Assembly: GCA_007127655.1 (NCBI GenBank)
Contig: SKYX01000192.1
Coordinates: 1 to 10,477 of the forward strand
DNA from: Desulfonatronum sp.
GTDB lineage: Bacteria > Desulfobacterota > Desulfovibrionia > Desulfovibrionales > Desulfonatronaceae
Reading direction: 5' to 3'
Length of the DNA: 10,477 bases
Part shown: piece by piece, positions 7,037 to 10,477 of the stretch
How positions within the stretch are numbered: position 1 is the stretch's first letter
Layout of the letters: the number at the start of each line of letters is the position of its first letter
The notes under the pieces: generated by a model
What the model saw: only the letters and a program-made list of their open reading frames with translations
What the model was told of the DNA's origin: nothing
The model's database searches: none
Translations under genes and position numbers: made by a program

Positions 7037-7088
7037 CTCAAAAAGAAAAGGCCCGCCGCGCTCAGGACGCTGAACGCGACGGACCTTT
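7037..7088 (-). terminator. intrinsic terminator / possible attenuator before the GAK operon
   Basis: On the minus strand a 14-base arm, AAAGGTCCGTCGCG (7088-7075), pairs with CGCGGCGGGCCTTT (7060-7047), with two G-U wobbles. Inside it TCAG and CTGA (7073-7070 and 7065-7062) pair across the tetraloop CGTC. The hairpin is followed at once by TTTTCTTTTT (7049-7040). The wobbles pair only on the minus-strand RNA (they become C-A mismatches on the plus strand) and the U-run is on the minus side, so direction is clear. It lies about 50 bases upstream of the XXXCH gene and no confident gene precedes it on that strand, so an attenuator in the operon leader is as likely as a plain terminator. Confidence 0.8.
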
Positions 7089-7151
7089 CCGAATGGAGGT
7101 GCGAGGCAGATGCAGAATGCCTTCAGAGTAGTCGTATTGCATGACGATCAT
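7062..7151 (-). CDS. possible 29-residue leader peptide ending in the hairpin
   Basis: A short open frame (ATG at 7149-7151, N-terminus MIVMQYDYSEGILHLPRTSI) ends at TGA 7062-7064, inside the upper stem of the terminator hairpin. A 10-codon frame (7180-7148, MPSNRLENVT) runs into it with a four-base ATGA overlap. The ribosome-binding sites are weak: GGAAAA about 9 bases before the 29-codon frame, and GGAG too close to the 10-codon one. No run of a single regulatory amino acid is seen. The position is what attenuation would require, but chance open frames of this size are common, so this is a weak call. Confidence 0.2.
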   Translation of the reverse strand: MIVMQYDYSEGILHLPRTSIRKGPSRSAS

Positions 7152-7220
7152 GTTACATTTTCCAGACGATTTGATGGCATGCTCCGTGTTGTCGACGAAT
7201 GCGGATCAAAACCCGTGAAG

Positions 7221-7249
7221 AGTATTCCCCCGATGCCGTCCGTCGTCAA
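7221..7249 (-). promoter_or_regulatory. candidate sigma-70 promoter for the GAK operon
   Basis: On the minus strand TTGACG (7249-7244) and AATACT (7226-7221) are separated by 17 bases. The -35 box matches five of six consensus positions and the -10 box four of six. Transcription would start near 7213, giving a leader of roughly 220 bases that contains the small reading frames and the terminator hairpin. I saw no better promoter between the hairpin and the first gene, although the A/T-poor spacer weakens this candidate. Confidence 0.35.
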
Positions 7250-7440
7250 TCCGCGGCTCGCCGGTCGGAGATTTCAATCCTTGACTATGCGGGAAGAACG
7301 ACTCCCAACGCCCCACTGGTTCTGCCAGGGAATCATTCGCAAGACTCGCAAAACGCATGCATACCCCACAAATGTTACAATTTCGCGTCATCGACTTAAC
7401 GAGGTACCTAACGGACCCTTCTTGACATGAGCGGCCAATT

Positions 7441-7800
7441 ACACGGCGATTCTCCACAAACCAAAACAAAAACTTCCAATAATCAAAGACAATCACCACA
7501 AAAGCAATCCAAATCACCCACAATAACGTATTATTGATCCACAAATAGTAAAAAGTACTCTACTAAATACATGAATAAATTTAGAGCGCAATAGAATAGA
7601 CATGAAGACAAGATTCTTCGCTTCACATTTAAAAAACCACTTAATAACTTCTTTCACTATCTTCAAAAAAATTCGAAAAATATTTCAGCGCCTGCTGATT
7701 ATCCTTTGCATTTCTTATCTCTTCGATGGATTTCGGATTTCCAGGTTCTCAGAAAAGTGAAATTTTATGTTGACGAACCATCATGATTGATATATCTTAA
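7441..7800. other. AT-rich non-coding stretch in the divergent intergenic region
   Basis: Composition changes sharply here. By hand count, 7441-7500 has 23 G+C of 60, 7561-7620 has 18 of 60 and 7621-7680 has 14 of 60, while the flanking genes are clearly GC-rich. It contains many A-tracts. The only open frame of note is a 52-codon one on the plus strand (7602-7760, MKTRFFASHL...), basic then hydrophobic (LLIILCISYLF), without a ribosome-binding site. No RNA gene, insertion-sequence end or terminal repeat is recognisable. It may be a bent or silencer-bound regulatory region, or a remnant of transferred DNA. Confidence 0.55.
7770..7798 (+). promoter_or_regulatory. candidate promoter of the proVWX operon
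   Basis: TTGACG (7770-7775) and TATCTT (7793-7798) are spaced by 17 bases and read toward proV, whose ATG is at 7857. The -35 box matches five of six consensus positions and the -10 box four of six. The surrounding DNA is AT-rich and the -10 box lies within the palindromic sequence described separately, as expected for a repressible promoter. Confidence 0.5.
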
Positions 7801-7812
7801 TAAGATATCTTA
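7792..7812. promoter_or_regulatory. palindromic operator-like site overlapping the proV promoter
   Basis: ATATCTT (7792-7798) and AAGATAT (7802-7808) form an inverted repeat around AAT. The overlapping AAGATATCTT (7802-7811) is a perfect 10-base palindrome, and ATATCTTA recurs at 7805-7812, 13 bases after its first copy. Three half-sites in 21 bases overlapping a -10 box suggest a dimeric repressor site. The regulator is not identified and no regulator gene is in the window. Confidence 0.5.
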
Positions 7813-7856
7813 GCCAGACGGCTGCCTTTCATCATCCATCAACAGAGGACGCTTTC

Positions 7857-9074
7857 ATGTCAGAAACCACCCAGGAACCGAAAATTCGCGTCGAGCACCT
7901 GACGAAAATTTTTGGTTCCAACTCCAAGGAAGCCTTGAAGATGCTTCAGGCCGGGGTTGGGAAAGACGAGATCCTGGAAAAGACCGGGTGCGGGGTGGGC
8001 GTGGCGGATGCCAGCTTCACCGTGGCCCCTGGAGAAATTGTCGTAGTCATGGGTCTTTCCGGCAGCGGCAAGTCGACCCTGGTCCGGTGCATCAACCGCC
8101 TGATCGAACCCACCGCCGGCAAAATCCTGATCGACGATCAGGACATAACAGGCTTGTCCATGGACGAGTTGCGCCAGGTCCGGCTGACCAAGCTGGGCAT
8201 GGTCTTCCAGAACTTCGCCCTGTTTCCCCATCGCACGGTTTGCCAAAACGCCGAATACGGCCTGGAAATCCAAGGCATGGACCCGACCAAGCGGCGCGAG
8301 AAGGCCATGATCGCCCTGGAGCAGGTTGGCCTGAAAGGCTGGGAAGACTACTACCCGGTCAATCTTTCCGGCGGCATGCAGCAACGCGTCGGACTGGCCC
8401 GGGCCCTGGCCTTGGATCCGGACATCCTGCTCATGGACGAAGCCTTCAGTGCCCTGGACCCCCTGATCCGCGGAGACATGCAGGACGAATTGATCAATCT
8501 GCAAAGCAAGATGCAGAAAACCATCCTGTTCATCAGCCACGACCTGGACGAGGCCCTGAAAATCGGAGACCGGATCGTACTGATGAAGGACGGAGCCATC
8601 GTCCAGATCGGCACCGCGGAACAGATCCTGACCAACCCGGCCAACGAGTACGTTTCCCGCTTTGTGGAAAACGTGGACATCACCAAGGTGCTCACCGCCG
8701 AATCCGTGATGATCAAACCCAAAGCCGTGGTCTTTCTTTCGGCCCACGGCCCCAAGTCCGCGCTGCGCTTCATGCAGAAGCAGGGGCTGTCCCAGATTTT
8801 CGTCCACGACGACAAGCACAAGGTCATCGGCTACGTCACGGCCGATACGGCCTCCGAAGCCACCAAACGCGGCGAGACCGAACTGCACCACATCATGCAA
8901 ACCGACTTTGTCAGTGTACCGCCGGACACCCCGGCCGCGGACCTGATTCCGATAATGGCCAACCTGCCCCACCCGCTGCCGGTCGTCGGCCCCGACGGCA
9001 GGCTGATGGGCGTGATCATTCGCGGGTCGCTCCTGGCGGCCCTGGCCGAACGCGGGAGGAACAACGATGCCTAA
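7857..9074 (+). CDS. proV: glycine betaine/proline ABC transporter, ATP-binding subunit
   Basis: A 405-residue ATPase that powers uptake of glycine betaine or related osmoprotectants at the inner face of the membrane. It shows the ABC motifs in order: Walker A GLSGSGKST (66-74), a Q-loop in GMVFQNFALFPH (114-125), the signature LSGGMQQR (170-177), Walker B ILLMDEAFSALD (190-201) and the switch histidine H228. The N-terminal segment before the P-loop (KIFGSNSKEALKML, GVGVADASF) is typical of the ProV/OpuAA branch. Residues from about 280 to 400 form a tandem CBS pair, which in OpuA senses ionic strength. The length is close to E. coli ProV. The start has an AGAGGA ribosome-binding site. The stop codon overlaps the permease start by 8 bases. 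The substrate is inferred from the family. Confidence 0.95.
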   Translation: MSETTQEPKIRVEHLTKIFGSNSKEALKMLQAGVGKDEILEKTGCGVGVADASFTVAPGEIVVVMGLSGSGKSTLVRCINRLIEPTAGKILIDDQDITGLSMDELRQVRLTKLGMVFQNFALFPHRTVCQNAEYGLEIQGMDPTKRREKAMIALEQVGLKGWEDYYPVNLSGGMQQRVGLARALALDPDILLMDEAFSALDPLIRGDMQDELINLQSKMQKTILFISHDLDEALKIGDRIVLMKDGAIVQIGTAEQILTNPANEYVSRFVENVDITKVLTAESVMIKPKAVVFLSAHGPKSALRFMQKQGLSQIFVHDDKHKVIGYVTADTASEATKRGETELHHIMQTDFVSVPPDTPAADLIPIMANLPHPLPVVGPDGRLMGVIIRGSLLAALAERGRNNDA

Positions 9075-9894
9075 AATACCTATTGGGGCGACCATTGAGG
9101 CGATCATCGACTTTCTGGTCACCAACTTTTCCTTTCTGACCATCGCCTTCACCCGGGTCATGGAGATCGTGATCCGGGCTATTGAAAACGGTCTGTTGTT
9201 CCTGCCGCCATGGCTGTTCATCTTGGCCGCGGCCGGTTTGACCTTCTGGCTGACCAGGAAACGGGGCATCGGGCTGTTTACGCTGCTGGGTCTGGCCCTG
9301 ATCTGGAACATGGGGTTATGGGTGCCCACGGTGAGCACCATCACCCTGGTGCTTATCGCCACCCTGACCGCCCTGAGCATCGGCATTCCCATCGGCATCC
9401 TGGCCGCGCTGCATAGCGGCGTGAACCGGGTCGTGCAGCCGGTTCTGGACGTGATGCAGACCATGCCGGCCTTCGTTTATCTGATCCCGGCGATTCCCTT
9501 TTTCGGCCTGGGCAAGGTGGCCGCCATCTTTGCAACGGTGATCTTCTCCATGCCCCCGGCCATCCGCCTGACCTGCCTGGGCATCAAGCAGGTGCCTCGG
9601 GAGCTGGTGGAATGCGCCGACGCCTTCGGGTCCACCAAATGGCAAAAGCTGTTCAAGCTGCAACTGCCCCTGGCCACGCCGACCATCATGGCCGGCGTGA
9701 ACCAGACCGTCATGCTCGGCCTGTCCATGGTGGTCATCGCGGCCATGATCGGCGCGCGAGGTCTGGGCGGCGAGGTCTGGCGGGCCATCCAGCGACTGCA
9801 GATGGGCAGCGGTTTCGAAGCCGGTTTGGGCATCGTGATCGTGGCCATCATCCTGGACCGCGTCCTGCAGCACTTCGGCACCAAGAAAAATTAA
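9067..9894 (+). CDS. proW: glycine betaine/proline ABC transporter, permease subunit
   Basis: A 275-residue integral membrane protein of the ProW/OpuAB family. Several hydrophobic segments are evident, around 44-61, 67-87, 90-115, 134-145, 149-165, 205-229 and 251-265. The cytoplasmic coupling (EAA) loop ECADAFGSTKWQKLFKLQLP (182-201), which contacts the ATPase, is intact, as is the family-typical stretch MQTMPAFVYLIPAIPFFGLG (130-149). It is shorter than E. coli ProW, which has a long N-terminal extension, and nearer to Bacillus OpuAB. Translation starts inside the end of proV with GGGAGG just upstream, so the two are likely coupled. It forms the membrane channel with ProV and receives substrate from ProX. 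Confidence 0.95.
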   Translation: MPKIPIGATIEAIIDFLVTNFSFLTIAFTRVMEIVIRAIENGLLFLPPWLFILAAAGLTFWLTRKRGIGLFTLLGLALIWNMGLWVPTVSTITLVLIATLTALSIGIPIGILAALHSGVNRVVQPVLDVMQTMPAFVYLIPAIPFFGLGKVAAIFATVIFSMPPAIRLTCLGIKQVPRELVECADAFGSTKWQKLFKLQLPLATPTIMAGVNQTVMLGLSMVVIAAMIGARGLGGEVWRAIQRLQMGSGFEAGLGIVIVAIILDRVLQHFGTKKN

Positions 9895-9926
9895 CCCCCA
9901 ACCTAATTCGAAACCAAGGAGGTTTT

Positions 9927-10477
9927 ATGATGAGTGGAAAACTGTTTCGCGTCCTACTGGCCCTGGCAATCATTCTGATGGTAACCGCCGGCACGGCGTC
10001 CGCCCAGGACAAGTCCGTGCGCATCGCCTATGTGGAATGGGACTGCGCAGCTGCCAGCACCCATGTGGTCAAGGCGGCCCTGGAGGAAATGGGCTATGAT
10101 GTAGAGATTCTGCCCGTTGCCGGCGCGGCCATGTGGCAGGCTGTGGGTACGGGCAATGTGGACGGCATGGTCACGGCCTGGCTGCCTGTGACCCACGGCG
10201 ATTATTACGAACGGGTCAAGGACACCGTGGAAGACCTGGGCCCCATTGTCGGCGGCGCCAGACTGGGCTGGGCAGTACCCTCCTACGTGACGATTGATTC
10301 CATGGCTGAAATGAACGATCACGCGGACAAGTTCAACGGGCGGATCATCGGCATTGATCCGGGCGCCGGCCTGATGCGTCTCTCCGAAGACGCGATCCGG
10401 GAGTACGGATTAACCAACCTGGAACTGATCGAAGGCAGCGACGCCACCATGACCGGAGCCTTGAGCAATGCCATAGA
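9927..10477 (+). CDS. proX: glycine betaine-binding protein (3' end outside window)
   Basis: The start of the substrate-binding protein; 183 codons are visible before the right edge. A Sec signal peptide is clear: MMSGKLFR, a hydrophobic core LLALAIILMVTAGT, and likely cleavage after ASA (residue 26). The mature part matches the OpuAC family: VRIAYVEWDC (31-40), AAMWQAVGTGNVDGMVTAWL (67-86), PVTHGDYY (87-94) and IIGIDPGAGLM (140-150). W38, W70, W85 and W115 are candidates for the aromatic cage that holds the quaternary ammonium group. A strong AAGGAGG sits 4 bases before the first of two adjacent ATGs (9927 and 9930); the second would be better spaced and removes one residue. The gene follows proW after 32 bases in the same operon. 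No lipobox cysteine is seen, so it is probably a soluble periplasmic protein. Confidence 0.93.
   Translation, partial: MMSGKLFRVLLALAIILMVTAGTASAQDKSVRIAYVEWDCAAASTHVVKAALEEMGYDVEILPVAGAAMWQAVGTGNVDGMVTAWLPVTHGDYYERVKDTVEDLGPIVGGARLGWAVPSYVTIDSMAEMNDHADKFNGRIIGIDPGAGLMRLSEDAIREYGLTNLELIEGSDATMTGALSNAI

Noticed and set aside
7110..7430. 106-codon plus-strand frame whose beginning (FRVVVLHDDHVTF) faintly recalls the ClpS adaptor
   Set aside because: GGAGG upstream and the LHDD stretch drew attention, but the ClpS pattern is not continued, the later sequence is rich in R, P and T with no fold signs, and the frame lies opposite the leader and hairpin.
7206..7544. 112-codon minus-strand frame with a hydrophobic N-terminus (LLWVIWIAFVVIVF)
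   Set aside because: It starts at a TTG without a ribosome-binding site. Its hydrophobic part arises from the AT-rich stretch and the rest resembles no family. It would also overlap the candidate GAK promoter.
6991..7856. tRNA, CRISPR array, insertion-sequence ends or an attachment site in the large gap
   Set aside because: No cloverleaf, spaced direct repeats, terminal inverted repeats or integrase gene could be found by eye in this gap.
7860..9464. Open frame of 534 codons on the minus strand opposite proV and proW
   Set aside because: It covers canonical ABC transporter genes on the plus strand and reads as H/G/Q-rich antisense.

Overview
The window reads as a piece of a moderately GC-rich bacterial chromosome. 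The gene content points to a sulfate-reducing deltaproteobacterium, most likely Desulfovibrionales. This rests on a rare gene set, the 'GAK' (Grasp And Kinase) neighbourhood, which I know chiefly from that group. The taxonomic call is an inference; no rRNA or other marker is present.

Left two thirds (1-6990), minus strand: seven genes that look like one operon, read right to left. In order of transcription they are a GAK-system XXXCH-domain protein (6990-6349), a PHP-like metal-dependent phosphoesterase candidate (6321-5137), a small amphi-Trp domain protein (5066-4785), a fusion of a PhoU-type domain to an aminoglycoside-phosphotransferase-like kinase (4778-3132), a GAK ATP-grasp enzyme (3079-2204), an HprK-related kinase B (2207-1065) and a CofD/YvcK-related protein (1049 and off the left edge). 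Most gaps are short: 4-base overlap, 6, 15, 27 and 52 bases. The 70-base gap before amphi-Trp holds a tandem heptamer repeat. The biochemical role of the GAK system is not established as far as I know. The set combines three predicted ATP-using enzymes, a CofD-fold protein, a possible phosphoesterase and two small candidate substrate or sensor proteins, which suggests a phosphorylation- or ligation-based modification circuit.

Middle (6991-7856): an 866-base divergent intergenic region. On the minus side it has a candidate sigma-70 promoter, two tiny overlapping leader reading frames and a very strong intrinsic-terminator hairpin about 57 bases before the first GAK gene, an arrangement like transcription attenuation. 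Further right it becomes markedly AT-rich (about 7441-7800) and ends in a promoter with palindromic operator-like half-sites facing the rightward operon.

Right third (7857-10477), plus strand: a glycine betaine/proline-type ABC importer, ATPase with CBS domains (proV), permease (proW, 8-base overlap) and secreted binding protein (proX, cut by the right edge). This is an osmoprotectant uptake operon. It is probably functionally separate from the GAK operon and shares only the intergenic region.
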